The notes under the pieces were generated by a model. The model did no database searches, was not told where the DNA came from, and was given only the letters and a program-made list of their open reading frames with translations. Shown one piece after another: positions 1 to 7,962 of a stretch of 32,462 bases of DNA (its first letter is position 1; the number at the start of each line of letters is the position of its first letter). Both the position numbers and the translations under genes were made by a program. The stretch covers positions 1 through 32,462 of the forward strand of contig JAAVZO010000029.1 in NCBI GenBank assembly GCA_022791685.1. The letters are read 5' to 3'. This stretch comes from Clostridiales bacterium (GTDB lineage Bacteria; Bacillota; Clostridia; Oscillospirales; CAG-272).

Positions 1-1
1 A

Positions 2-55
2 GCTACACCGATCGACGAAATTGTCCTAAATATCTACAAGGAGTACGGCGTATGA
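2..55 (+). CDS. ABC transporter ATP-binding protein, C-terminal end (partial)
   Basis: Only the last 17 codons are in the window, ending ...IDEIVLNIYKEYGV before TGA. The stop overlaps the next gene's ATG by four bases (ATGA), the usual sign of translational coupling. The product is inferred from context: the two permeases that follow belong to a type of exporter whose first gene is normally the ATPase (COG4586-like), and such ATPases often end in an I-E-E-I-I-x-x-I-Y-like helix. No catalytic motif is visible in this fragment, so the call depends on the neighbours. Confidence 0.6.
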   Translation, partial: ATPIDEIVLNIYKEYGV

Positions 56-873
56 ATCTCCTAACAGCTTCCAAAAAATACATATCCTTCTTTCGCATAC
101 GCTTCTCCGCTGGACTGCAATATCGCGCCGCTGCACTCGCCGGAGTTGTAACACAATTCGTGTGGGGACTCATGGAGATCCGTATGTTCGAGGCATTTTA
201 TCGCTCAAATCCGGGCGCATTTCCAATGGGTCGACAAGCGCTTTACTCCTACGTTTGGCTTCAGCAGGCGCTTCTTTCGATGTTCATGATGTGGATTTTC
301 GACAATAGCATTTTTGAACAAATTTCGAACGGCGGCGTTGCGGTCGAGCTATGTCGTCCGTGCGACATTTACTCGATGTGGTTTGCTAAAAACTGCTCCA
401 TGCGCCTGTCAGCGTCACTCATGCGCTGCATCCCCATTTTTGTCGTTACAGCATTTTTCCCTGCGCCGTTCGGTATCGTACTTCCATCAAATGTAGGCAC
501 TTTTCTGCTGTTTTTACTATCACTCATACTTGGATTTATGGTTGTAATATCAATGGCTATGCTCGTTTATATTTCGGCATTCTTCACAATATCGCCAATG
601 GGTGTGCGCATGGTAATAGCAACTGTAGCTGAATTTTGCTCTGGTGCGATAGTTCCACTCCCTTTCTTACCGGATGGATTCAGACAGGCGATATCGTTCC
701 TGCCTTTTGCGTCAATGCAGAGCACGCCATTTCTCATCTGGGGTGGAACGCTCGTAGGTTCGGACGCATATTTTGCAATCGGATTACAGCTTTTTTGGGT
801 GCTTGCGCTGATATTTATCGGCAAGCTTTTAATGCGGTCTGCGCTCAAAAAGGTAGTACTTCAAGGAGGCTAA
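52..873 (+). CDS. ABC-2 type exporter permease (COG4587-like)
   Basis: A 273-residue integral membrane protein of the ABC-2 permease type. Hydrophobic stretches lie near residues 25-45, 65-85, 115-140, 145-180, 200-225 and 240-262, which fits about six membrane spans. Such permeases pair with a second permease and an ATPase to form an exporter; the substrate of this subgroup (COG4586/4587/3694) is not settled. Its ATG overlaps the stop of the preceding ATPase fragment, and the next permease starts two bases after its stop, so all three form one operon. The N-terminal half shows the R-x-x-x-x-Q-Y-R and F-x-x-x-E-I-R pattern typical of the first permease. Family is fairly sure; substrate unknown. 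Confidence 0.8.
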   Translation: MNLLTASKKYISFFRIRFSAGLQYRAAALAGVVTQFVWGLMEIRMFEAFYRSNPGAFPMGRQALYSYVWLQQALLSMFMMWIFDNSIFEQISNGGVAVELCRPCDIYSMWFAKNCSMRLSASLMRCIPIFVVTAFFPAPFGIVLPSNVGTFLLFLLSLILGFMVVISMAMLVYISAFFTISPMGVRMVIATVAEFCSGAIVPLPFLPDGFRQAISFLPFASMQSTPFLIWGGTLVGSDAYFAIGLQLFWVLALIFIGKLLMRSALKKVVLQGG

Positions 874-875
874 TT

Positions 876-1679
876 ATGAATAAAGGCAAAACTACTTCAT
901 CGATCACACTATATTTTAAATGTCTTTCTATACAATTACGTTCAGCTATGCAATATAAAACTTCATTTATTTTGACAGCCATCGGACAGTTTCTCGGTTC
1001 GTTTACCGCATTTCTCGGTATTCATTTTATGTTCATGCGCTTCGATTCGGTCGACGGGTACACGTATAATGAAACGCTTCTCTGTTTCGCTTCGATAATC
1101 ATGTCATTCTCGCTCGCCGAATGCTTCGCCCGCGGACTTGACCGCTTCCCTACGATAATCTCAAACGGCGAATTTGATCGAATACTCGTTAGACCTCGCG
1201 GCGAAATATTTCAGGTGATTACCGCTAAATTTGACTTCACTCGCCTTGGCAAGCTTGTGCAGGCTGTCATCGTGTTCTGCTACGCGATACCGACCTGCGG
1301 CGTAGATTTTACGCCTGACCGCGTGCTCTGCCTTGTACTGATGATAATCTGCGGAACGTTCCTTTTCAGCGGCGTTTTCGTTGTGTACGCATTTATTTGC
1401 TTCTACACGACCGAAGGGCTCGAGTTTATGAACATTTTCACCGACGGAGTGAGAGAATACGGCAAGTACCCACTCGCGGTTTACGGTAAGGAAATACTCC
1501 ACATAACGACCTATGTAGTACCATTTGCATTGATACAATATTACCCATTTTTGTATCTTATCGGGCGTGTTGACAATCCAATGTACATTTTCCTGCCAAT
1601 TTTAGCGCTGCTCTTTTTGATTCCGTGCATGATATTGTGGAAAATCGGCGTGCGTCACTATCGTTCAACCGGTTCGTAA
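876..1679 (+). CDS. ABC-2 type exporter permease (COG3694-like)
   Basis: A 267-residue second permease. The frame is open far upstream, but the start is fixed at the ATG at 876 because GGAGG (865-869) lies seven bases before it and the protein then begins MNKGKTTSSITLYFKC, a cytoplasmic N-terminus before the first span. The motif GLDRFPTIISNGEFDRILVRPRG (about residues 88-110), a soluble loop with a conserved F-D-R-x-L-x-R-P core, is characteristic of COG3694 proteins. About six membrane spans. It would form the heterodimeric channel with the preceding permease. No clear terminator follows; the next feature is the promoter of the phosphofructokinase gene. Substrate unknown. Confidence 0.8.
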   Translation: MNKGKTTSSITLYFKCLSIQLRSAMQYKTSFILTAIGQFLGSFTAFLGIHFMFMRFDSVDGYTYNETLLCFASIIMSFSLAECFARGLDRFPTIISNGEFDRILVRPRGEIFQVITAKFDFTRLGKLVQAVIVFCYAIPTCGVDFTPDRVLCLVLMIICGTFLFSGVFVVYAFICFYTTEGLEFMNIFTDGVREYGKYPLAVYGKEILHITTYVVPFALIQYYPFLYLIGRVDNPMYIFLPILALLFLIPCMILWKIGVRHYRSTGS

Positions 1680-1751
1680 CTGCAAAATTTGTGATATTTT
1701 TCGCATTTTTTCATTTTCTCCAGACAAAATTAACATAACTATCGTCCGATA

Positions 1752-1780
1752 TTGACAAATGCGCAAATTTGTGGTACAAT
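1752..1780 (+). promoter_or_regulatory. Sigma-A promoter of the phosphofructokinase gene
   Basis: TTGACA at 1752-1757 and TACAAT at 1775-1780 with a 17-base spacer, and TGG just before the -10 (extended -10). Transcription should start near 1787, giving a leader of about 79 bases. The TTG at 1752 could be read as a start codon in the gene's frame, but it is the -35 box. Confidence 0.8.
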
Positions 1781-1865
1781 ATTATTAGCTCATAATCCAG
1801 CGGAAATGCTGATGTTAAAATATTGGAAAAAGTACATAAGATCGATCTCAGAAAGGGTCATAGTA

Positions 1866-3116
1866 ATGTTAAAAGGTAACGCAATAGTCGGTCAGTCCGG
1901 CGGTCCGACCGCTGCAATAAACGCTACTCTCGCGGGCGTGATCCGCGGAGCTTTCGAATGCGAATACATCGACACGCTCTACGGTGCTTTCAATGGCGTA
2001 GACGGTATGCTGAATGACCGCATTTGCAGTATTAACGAAATATTTACAAATTCAAGCAGTGAAATTGATGAATCAAAACTTGCATTGCTGTCGAATACTC
2101 CAGCCGCCGCGCTCGGCTCTTGCCGCTGCAAGCTCCCACAGCCCGGCAGCGATGCAGGACGTGAAATTTACGAGTCACTGCTCGCATTTTTCAAACGCCA
2201 CAACATCCGTTATTTCTTCTATATCGGCGGAAATGATTCGATGGATACTGTAGCAAAACTTACAACGTGGCTTCAGGACAAGGACTGGGAAATGCGCTTG
2301 ATGGGCGTTCCGAAGACCATCGACAACGACGTTGTCGGCACCGACCACACCCCCGGATTCGGCTCTGCCGCTAAATTCATCGCCGCAACTATGCAGGAAA
2401 TCCTGCGTGACACTGCCGTTTATTCGCTGAAGGCAGTAACTATCGTCGAAATAATGGGGCGTGACGCAGGATGGCTTACCGCCGCCGCCGCACTCCCGGG
2501 ACGTATCTGCGGCGACGCGCCGTCGCTCATCTACCTTCCAGAGCGCGTGTTCGACTACGATCGATTCTACGCCGACGTTGAAGCCGCGCTGAAGGTGCGA
2601 AATAATGTCGTCATCGCGGTTTCAGAGGGAGTCAGACTCGCCGATGGCACATACGTTGGCGCGAGTGCGCAGAGCGGAGTTGTCGACGTGTTCGGTCATC
2701 AGTACCTGTCTGGAACGGCAAAAACGCTCGAGCTGGCGGTCAAAAAACGTCTTGGCTGCAAGGTTCGCTCGGTCGAACTGAATATTCTCCAGCGCTGCGC
2801 GTCGCACATCGCGTCGAAGACCGACCTCGACGAATCGGCAGAGGTCGGACGTGCCGCTGTCAGAGCCGCAGCAAATGGTGAAAGCGGAAAGATGATGTGC
2901 TTTACGCGCCAAAATGAACCGTACAAAGTTGGCGTAAAGAGCGAAGATATCGCCGCAATCGCCAATCAGATCCGTGCCGTGCCGGATGAGTATATAAATA
3001 ATGAAGGAAATGGGATCACCGACACAGGTATCGATTATCTGCTCCCGCTGATTCAGGGTGAGCCAGATATTATTTACGAAAACGGTATGCCGAAGCATTT
3101 TGTTATAAACAGATAA
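1866..3116 (+). CDS. pfp: 6-phosphofructokinase, probably pyrophosphate-dependent
   Basis: A 416-residue PfkA-superfamily enzyme phosphorylating fructose 6-phosphate in glycolysis. Visible motifs are GQSGGPTAAIN (residues 9-19, phosphoryl-donor loop), GGNDS (about 119-123), PKTIDND (about 148-154) and MGRDAGW (about 199). In ATP-using enzymes the corresponding positions read GGDGS and PGTIDND; Asp in place of the first motif's last Gly and Lys in PKTIDND mark the PPi-dependent type, so the reaction is probably reversible. The Asn in GGNDS, where most have Asp, is a feature I associate with clostridial PPi enzymes. The start ATG at 1866 follows AGAAAGG. The AraC gene begins at the base after the stop. 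Family very sure; donor inferred. Confidence 0.88.
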   Translation: MLKGNAIVGQSGGPTAAINATLAGVIRGAFECEYIDTLYGAFNGVDGMLNDRICSINEIFTNSSSEIDESKLALLSNTPAAALGSCRCKLPQPGSDAGREIYESLLAFFKRHNIRYFFYIGGNDSMDTVAKLTTWLQDKDWEMRLMGVPKTIDNDVVGTDHTPGFGSAAKFIAATMQEILRDTAVYSLKAVTIVEIMGRDAGWLTAAAALPGRICGDAPSLIYLPERVFDYDRFYADVEAALKVRNNVVIAVSEGVRLADGTYVGASAQSGVVDVFGHQYLSGTAKTLELAVKKRLGCKVRSVELNILQRCASHIASKTDLDESAEVGRAAVRAAANGESGKMMCFTRQNEPYKVGVKSEDIAAIANQIRAVPDEYINNEGNGITDTGIDYLLPLIQGEPDIIYENGMPKHFVINR

Positions 3117-3953
3117 ATGAACCTGTCAGAGATCCGCCCGTTTGTGCGAAGTGCATCATACTTCATCTGGACATGGACCGATCCTAACTTTTCAATCGCA
3201 TATGACTGTCGAATTTTTGCCATCCGTGACGGTGAAGCGATACTTCGCACAAACGCCGGAAGTACAGCGCTGAAAAAGGGCGCAGTAGTTTTCATCAACG
3301 CCGCCCAGCCCTATCGTTTTTCGCGAGCTGACGTGAATAAGCCGTTCAAGCTGCTATGTATCAACCTCGATGTCACTCAACGGCATTCGGATATCACGCA
3401 TTTTATCCAGCCTAACCACCCAAAGGATTTCGACGTGTCACGTGTCATTGAGCGCGCCGAGCTGGACGAGCTCGCGGAGCCAATAATAATTGCGGAGGAG
3501 TGCGGGCTGCTCGAGCGGATCTTAGATGTTTACGAGGAATATCAAATCGATTCTGACTGCCGCGATACACGTATATCCGCGCTGGTGACCGATATTATAA
3601 TCAGCCTTGTGCGTCTGTCGCGCGGCAGCAGCTCAAGAAAATCGAAGCTTGCTGCGGCAATAAAGGTATATATTCACGAGCACTACAATGAGCGAATCAC
3701 AAACGAATCGATTGCTGCTGAGCTTGGGTATCATCCGTACTATCTATCGCGAATTTTTCGTGAAGAAGTAGGTGTATCCATGCACAAATATCTGCTCGAT
3801 TATCGGCTGCGTGAAGCGCAGAGTCTGCTTGGAGTAAGCAGTGAATCAATTGAGCAGATCGCGCTCGACTGTGGTTTTTCGTCGTCCGCGCATTTTGCCG
3901 CCGCATATAAAGCTAAATACGGATACAGCCCGTCAAATGTGCGAGGCAATTAG
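3117..3953 (+). CDS. AraC family transcriptional regulator
   Basis: A 278-residue protein with an N-terminal cupin-like sensor domain (about residues 10-110) and a C-terminal double helix-turn-helix (about 180-276). The recognisable parts are ESIAAELGYHPYYLSRIFRE, first helix-turn-helix, and IEQIALDCGFSSSAHFAAAYKAKYG, second helix-turn-helix. Its ATG immediately follows the TAA of the phosphofructokinase gene and no Shine-Dalgarno sequence stands before it, so translation probably depends on the upstream gene. Such regulators usually sense a sugar or related small molecule. Being co-transcribed with a glycolytic enzyme suggests it responds to carbohydrate supply, but its targets cannot be read from the sequence. 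Confidence 0.88.
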   Translation: MNLSEIRPFVRSASYFIWTWTDPNFSIAYDCRIFAIRDGEAILRTNAGSTALKKGAVVFINAAQPYRFSRADVNKPFKLLCINLDVTQRHSDITHFIQPNHPKDFDVSRVIERAELDELAEPIIIAEECGLLERILDVYEEYQIDSDCRDTRISALVTDIIISLVRLSRGSSSRKSKLAAAIKVYIHEHYNERITNESIAAELGYHPYYLSRIFREEVGVSMHKYLLDYRLREAQSLLGVSSESIEQIALDCGFSSSAHFAAAYKAKYGYSPSNVRGN

Positions 3954-3955
3954 CC

Positions 3956-4720
3956 ATGGAAAAAATAGTATCATATATTTTAAAAAATATATTTTTTAAT
4001 CCATTTGCAATTATAAGTATAGTAATTGTTATACGTGTAATCCCACTTATAATAAAATATATCGTTTACTACAAAAGTTCATATTATAAAACAACAAAGA
4101 ATTCATATTTTTCAGTTATGCGCGACACCGGTATGCTTGGTGAATACATGACATATCGCGAGTTAAAAACGTATGAGGCTGACAATGGAAAATTTTTATT
4201 TAATCTATATATTCCTAAAGGCGATGACGCTACAACAGAAATCGACTTGATCTTAATTTGCTCAAAAGGAATATTCGTATTTGAAAGTAAAAATTATAGC
4301 GGATGGATATTTGGAAATGAAAATCAAAGCAGATGGTGTCAGACGCTTCCAAACGGAAAAGGTCGAAGTCAAAAGGAATATTTTTATAATCCGATAATGC
4401 AAAACCGAACTCACATAAAAAAGCTTGAAGCGTTGCTTAGTGAAGATTCTCAGATATATGACGCGAAAGTCCCTGTTTATTCTGCTATTGTATTTTCAAA
4501 TAGATGTGAATTAAAAAAGATTACGCTTACAAGCAATCAAGCTATCGTTGTTAATCGCTATAATATTAAAGAAGCGATTAACAATATTCAAACACAAAGC
4601 GAGTTAAACACTACAAACATTGCTGCTATATACGATAAATTGTATCCATACACCCAAGTAAGCGATTCTGTAAAAAAAGCACATATTGAAAATATCAAAA
4701 CAAACAAAAGAGAGCCATAA
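3956..4720 (+). CDS. Membrane-anchored NERD (nuclease-related) domain protein
   Basis: A 254-residue protein with one strong hydrophobic anchor (about residues 8-38) and a NERD domain (about 58-185). The motifs GMLGEYMTYRELK, TEIDLIL and VFESKNYSGW supply the Glu, Asp and E-x-K of the PD-(D/E)xK nuclease fold. NERD proteins are thought to act on nucleic acids; the target is unknown. It starts two bases after the AraC stop with GAGG upstream, so it sits in the phosphofructokinase transcript. Its base and codon use is visibly more AT-rich (many AAA, ATA, TTA, AAT codons) than any neighbour, suggesting a later arrival. The hairpin closing the operon begins inside its last codons. Confidence 0.82.
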   Translation: MEKIVSYILKNIFFNPFAIISIVIVIRVIPLIIKYIVYYKSSYYKTTKNSYFSVMRDTGMLGEYMTYRELKTYEADNGKFLFNLYIPKGDDATTEIDLILICSKGIFVFESKNYSGWIFGNENQSRWCQTLPNGKGRSQKEYFYNPIMQNRTHIKKLEALLSEDSQIYDAKVPVYSAIVFSNRCELKKITLTSNQAIVVNRYNIKEAINNIQTQSELNTTNIAAIYDKLYPYTQVSDSVKKAHIENIKTNKREP

Positions 4721-4735
4721 GGCTCTCTTTTGTTT
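4702..4735 (+). terminator. Rho-independent terminator overlapping the NERD stop codon
   Basis: A perfect 15-bp stem (4702-4716 pairs with 4721-4735) with the four-base loop ATAA, which contains the end of the stop codon. The descending arm ends CTCTTTTGTTT, giving the T-rich run. It closes the phosphofructokinase-AraC-NERD operon. Confidence 0.85.
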
Positions 4736-4822
4736 AGCTATATCACCACTAATCAGCAAGGCAACAGTAGAAGACTTAACACCTTGTCAATTATAAAAGT
4801 TTTAGCGAGTGGGTTGGGTGAA

Positions 4823-4906
4823 ACGCCTTACCTTTGGTAAGGCGTGAGGGAAGGGAGGGAGCCTTTTTCAAAAGGCTTCCTCCCTTCCCTTCCTTCTCGC
4901 GTCCCC
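4823..4906. repeat. Double hairpin intergenic repeat element
   Basis: Two strong inverted repeats. The first is ACGCCTTACC / GGTAAGGCGT (4823-4832 with 4836-4845, loop TTT). The second is a 19-bp stem with one G-T pair (4848-4866 with 4871-4889), one arm purine-rich and the other pyrimidine-rich. CGCGTCCCC (4898-4906) follows and abuts the stop of the phosphohexomutase. The same block, as GGGGACGCG followed by a GGCTTTTC hairpin, occurs at 30843-30872. It may help terminate both converging transcripts, but it looks like a copy of a dispersed element. Confidence 0.6.
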
Positions 4907-6316
4907 TTACAGATTAAGGAATCTCGCGAATTTATCTATATATTCTTGCGCTTTCGCCTTAGTCGAAGCCTCAGCGAAGATTCGCAGCAGCGGCTCAGTG
5001 CCGGAGAAGCGGCAGATTATAAATCCGTTCTCGAAGTAAACCTTGCAGCCGTCGTCGTAGCTTACGCGCACTATCGGCTCGCCGAAATCGGGCAGTTGCT
5101 TGTCCTCGAATATTATCTTCGTAATGCGCGCCTTGTCTTCAGCCGCGAAACGCAGGTTGAACTCGCACATCTCAAAGCTTCCGTAGCGCGCCGTCAGCTC
5201 GTCGATAAGCTCAGACGGCGACTTGCCAGTTACCGATATCATCTCAGCGAACAGCGCCGCCGCGTATACCGAGTCCTTGCCGTGGATGTGCCCGCGCACG
5301 GTCAGACCACCAGACGACTCGCCGCCAAGCACCGCGTCGACCTCGTCGATTTTCGACGATATCCACTTGAAGCCGACTGGAACTTCGCAGCAAACCTCGC
5401 CGAAGCTCTCCGCTACTTTGTCGAGCATATGCGTCGTAGCAAGATTGCGCACGACCGGACCCTTCCAGCCTTTGTATTCGTGTAAATAATAGTAAAGCAG
5501 CACTAAAATTTCATTCGCGCTGATGTAGCGTCCGTTGCTGTCGATTATGCCAAGGCGGTCGCCGTCGCCGTCAACGCCGATACCGAGGTCGTAGCCGCCA
5601 GCTACCACGTGCTGCGCGAGGTCGGTAAGCGTCGATTCAGTCGGAGCGGGCATCGAACCGCCGAAATATGCGTCTTTGTTTCCGTTTATTACGTCGATCG
5701 TGCAGCGGGTCGTGTGGAATATTACCATAAGCGGATATGCCGACGAGCCGTGCATCGGGTCGAAAAGTATACGCAGTCCGCGCTCGCGGATCGCGGCGGT
5801 GTCGAGTACCGCTAAAATGTCATCAAGGAACGAGTTGAAGGGGTTCTTGATGTACGTGATCTTCCCTGCTGCGACCGCTTCCTTGAAATCGAGCGGCTTA
5901 ACTTCGCCGATATTCGCGATTATCTCCTCAAGGCGAGCAGTCGTTTCAGCCGGAGCGTCGCGTCCCTCTCTTACGATGAGCTTGATACCGTTGTACTCGG
6001 ACGGGTTGTGGCTCGCGGTCACTTCCATACCGTAGTCGAGACCGAGCGTCTTGACCGTGTGCATGATAAGCGGAGTGGGTGCGCTGCGATTGAGGAACAG
6101 TACCTGTATGCCCTCAGACGCTAACACCTCAGCTATCCATTTCGCCGCGCTGTCGGATAAAAATCTACGGTCATAACCGACGATTATCGGCGTGCTTCCG
6201 CCCTCTTCACGACGAAGCGCTGCAACGCCGGCAGCCACCTTCATTATATTTTCGCGGACAAAATCATCGCCGATAACGGCTCTCCATCCGCCTGTGCCAA
6301 ATTTTATCATTTTCAT
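4907..6316 (-). CDS. Phosphoglucomutase/phosphomannomutase family protein
   Basis: A 469-residue alpha-D-phosphohexomutase, interconverting sugar 1- and 6-phosphates. All four active-site loops are present: phosphoserine loop TASHNPSEYNG (Ser102), metal loop GVDGDGDRLGIID (Asp249, Asp251, Asp253), sugar loop GGESSGG (about residue 334), and phosphate-binding loop CRFSGTEPLLRI (about 440). The N-terminal FGTGGWRA is typical of the bacterial branch acting on glucose or mannose; substrate preference cannot be decided. Last gene of a minus-strand group after alpha-galactosidase and a zinc-ribbon protein. Galactose freed by the first gene would reach glycolysis via glucose 1-phosphate, which this enzyme could convert. 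Shine-Dalgarno is weak (AAAGAAGAA). The start could also be Met3. Confidence 0.9.
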   Translation of the reverse strand: MKMIKFGTGGWRAVIGDDFVRENIMKVAAGVAALRREEGGSTPIIVGYDRRFLSDSAAKWIAEVLASEGIQVLFLNRSAPTPLIMHTVKTLGLDYGMEVTASHNPSEYNGIKLIVREGRDAPAETTARLEEIIANIGEVKPLDFKEAVAAGKITYIKNPFNSFLDDILAVLDTAAIRERGLRILFDPMHGSSAYPLMVIFHTTRCTIDVINGNKDAYFGGSMPAPTESTLTDLAQHVVAGGYDLGIGVDGDGDRLGIIDSNGRYISANEILVLLYYYLHEYKGWKGPVVRNLATTHMLDKVAESFGEVCCEVPVGFKWISSKIDEVDAVLGGESSGGLTVRGHIHGKDSVYAAALFAEMISVTGKSPSELIDELTARYGSFEMCEFNLRFAAEDKARITKIIFEDKQLPDFGEPIVRVSYDDGCKVYFENGFIICRFSGTEPLLRIFAEASTKAKAQEYIDKFARFLNL

Positions 6317-6390
6317 TTCTTCTTTCTTAACTTTGCAGCAGCTCGTGCCGCTATTTTCTATTCCAAGTTCCGCCGATAGATACTGCGATA

Positions 6391-6579
6391 TCAGTCAAAT
6401 AACGTACAGCCCTCGCGGCGGTAATATTCCGCAAGCTCGTCTAAATGCTCCTCCGTCGTGTCGAAATGCTCGGCAAGACAGCGTTTGCACATAAACTCGG
6501 TCGAGCCGCGGTTGACAAGCTTGCGGTGCAGAGCCTTGTCAAGCTGACAAAGCTCCGCGCCACATTTGATACATTGCAT
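6391..6579 (-). CDS. Small zinc-ribbon protein, function unknown
   Basis: A 62-residue protein with two Cys pairs, CIKC at residues 3-6 and CKRC at 31-34, which would hold one zinc ion. The rest is charged and helical (HFDTTEEHLDELAEYYRREGC). I recall similar short proteins in other Clostridia, with the same Cys spacing and an ending like GCTLF, but have no function for them. It starts 11 bases after the alpha-galactosidase stop with no good Shine-Dalgarno, which suggests coupling. The two Cys pairs, compact fit in the operon and sensible composition argue that it is real. Confidence 0.7.
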   Translation of the reverse strand: MQCIKCGAELCQLDKALHRKLVNRGSTEFMCKRCLAEHFDTTEEHLDELAEYYRREGCTLFD

Positions 6580-6590
6580 TCTATGCGTAA

Positions 6591-7718
6591 TTACTTGACC
6601 AGCTTAGCCTTGTAGAGCTTAACGTCGTGAGTAGCTACCTTAACATTGATGTAATCCTTGAATTCGCCGATCTTCTCGCCGGTGAATACGTCGGTCAGCG
6701 CGAGCTTGTAGCCGCTGTTAGACGGGATACCGAACAGCTCGAACATAGCCGGAATGCCTGCGTCGTTGTCGCTGAAGTTGTAGAATGCGATTGCATACTC
6801 GCCGTTTGCAAGGTGCTTGAACGCAACCTTCAGGTTCTCGTTCCACGGATGGTGCTGCCAGATCGGCGGGCGGTTTGCTTCATCTTGGTCAATGGCGATG
6901 AGCTCGCGGTTGGTGACGAGCGCCTTCGACTCAGCCGAGATCGAACGGATGTCGCAGCCCAGCATAAGCGGTGCGCAGTACATACACCAGAGCACGAACT
7001 GCTGACGGTACTCAGCGTCAGTGCAGCCGCCGCGTCCAACGTTGCCGCTTCCGTTCATGCCGACGGTGAGCATATCGATATCGTTGTAGCAGTTTTCAGC
7101 CGAGTAGCCAAACTTGTTGACTTGGCTCATTGCGATGTCCTTGTAGCTCTGGAAGGAGTCGAAAATATCACCAGTCGAGCGGTACATATGCGCGCCGGTC
7201 GAACGGATCCATGTCCAAACGTCCTCAGTGCCCCAGTTGCAGGCAGAATAAAGGATGTCGCGTCCGCAGTTTTCAAGCGCTATACCCATTCTGTGGTAGA
7301 GCAGCTGGCAGTCAGCGGTCTTCGGCTTGTAGCAGTTGTCGTACTTCAGGAAGTCAACGCCCCACTCAGCGAAGGTCTCAGCGTCGAGGTACTCGTGGTC
7401 GAAGCTTCCGGGATAGTCAGCGCAGGTACGAACGCCGGTGCAGGAGTACATACCGAACTTGAGTCCCTTGGAATGGATGTAATCTCCGACAGCCTTCATT
7501 CCGTTCGGGAACTTGATGTGGTCAGCGACGATACGGTCAGTGACAGCGTCGCGGGTACGCTCAGACCAGCAGTCGTCGATTACGATGTACTCGTAGCCGT
7601 AGTCCTTGAGTCCGAGCTCAACAAAAGCGTCAGTCGATTCTTTGACGATCTGCTCGTTGATCTTTTCGCCAAAAGTGTTCCACGTATTCCAGCCCATCGG
7701 CGGTTTCTTAACTATCAT
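6591..7718 (-). CDS. Alpha-galactosidase, glycoside hydrolase family 27
   Basis: A 375-residue GH27 enzyme that removes terminal alpha-galactose from raffinose-type sugars, galactomannan side chains or similar glycosides. It opens with PPMGWNTWNTFG, the family signature. The nucleophile is Asp127 in FLKYDNC and the acid/base Asp215 in YNDIDMLTVG. The substrate pocket sequences IDDCW (48-52) and FGMYSCTGVRTCADYPGS (88-105) are intact. There is no signal peptide, so it acts on imported sugar. The C-terminal part (about 300-375) is the usual beta domain. GAGGTGA precedes the ATG. The gene leads a three-gene minus-strand group and has its own promoter with tandem palindromes in the leader. Confidence 0.92.
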   Translation of the reverse strand: MIVKKPPMGWNTWNTFGEKINEQIVKESTDAFVELGLKDYGYEYIVIDDCWSERTRDAVTDRIVADHIKFPNGMKAVGDYIHSKGLKFGMYSCTGVRTCADYPGSFDHEYLDAETFAEWGVDFLKYDNCYKPKTADCQLLYHRMGIALENCGRDILYSACNWGTEDVWTWIRSTGAHMYRSTGDIFDSFQSYKDIAMSQVNKFGYSAENCYNDIDMLTVGMNGSGNVGRGGCTDAEYRQQFVLWCMYCAPLMLGCDIRSISAESKALVTNRELIAIDQDEANRPPIWQHHPWNENLKVAFKHLANGEYAIAFYNFSDNDAGIPAMFELFGIPSNSGYKLALTDVFTGEKIGEFKDYINVKVATHDVKLYKAKLVK

Positions 7719-7741
7719 TTTTTCACCTCATATATTTTATT

Positions 7742-7773
7742 TAAGCTTTAGCTTACTATAAACTTTAGTTTAT
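7742..7773 (-). promoter_or_regulatory. Tandem palindromic operator candidates before alpha-galactosidase
   Basis: Two 14-base palindromes of the same design: TAAGCTTTAGCTTA at 7742-7755 and TAAACTTTAGTTTA at 7759-7772 (extended by one pair to 7758-7773). They match TAARCTTTAGYTTA, are 12/14 identical, and their centres are 17 bases apart. They lie between the likely transcription start (about 7792) and the ATG, a good place for a repressor to block transcription. The binding protein is unknown. Confidence 0.6.
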
Positions 7774-7798
7774 TTTAAGCACATTTTTGCTCGATATT

Positions 7799-7827
7799 AT
7801 TATATCATAAATTTGTTATAAATTCAA
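7799..7827 (-). promoter_or_regulatory. Sigma-A promoter of the alpha-galactosidase operon
   Basis: Read on the minus strand: TTGAAT (7827-7822), 17-base spacer, TATAAT (7804-7799), with TGA directly before the -10 as an extended -10 element. The start point would be near 7792 and the leader about 73 bases. Confidence 0.75.
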
Positions 7828-7962
7828 TAGTATCTCAGAAGTTGTTCAGATTTTTTTCACGTTGGTGTGCATGATACGCAAAGGCATAAATACTAATTTG
7901 TTATATTCCGCCCTTTTTCGCAAAATTGAGCCATAAATACATATTTTAGATACAAAAACACA

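Noticed and set aside
636-875. 80-codon N-terminal extension of the second ABC permease
   Set aside because: It overlaps the first permease in another frame; a strong ribosome site precedes the ATG at 876.
1752-1865. N-terminal extension of the phosphofructokinase from TTG 1752
   Set aside because: The TTG is the -35 box of the promoter; homologues start at the Met encoded at 1866.
4844-5485. 213-codon plus-strand frame starting in the hairpin repeat
   Set aside because: Antisense to the phosphohexomutase and begins inside the repeat; no sensible start.
6627-7751. 374-codon open frame on the plus strand
   Set aside because: Antisense to the alpha-galactosidase gene, which has catalytic residues, ribosome site and promoter.
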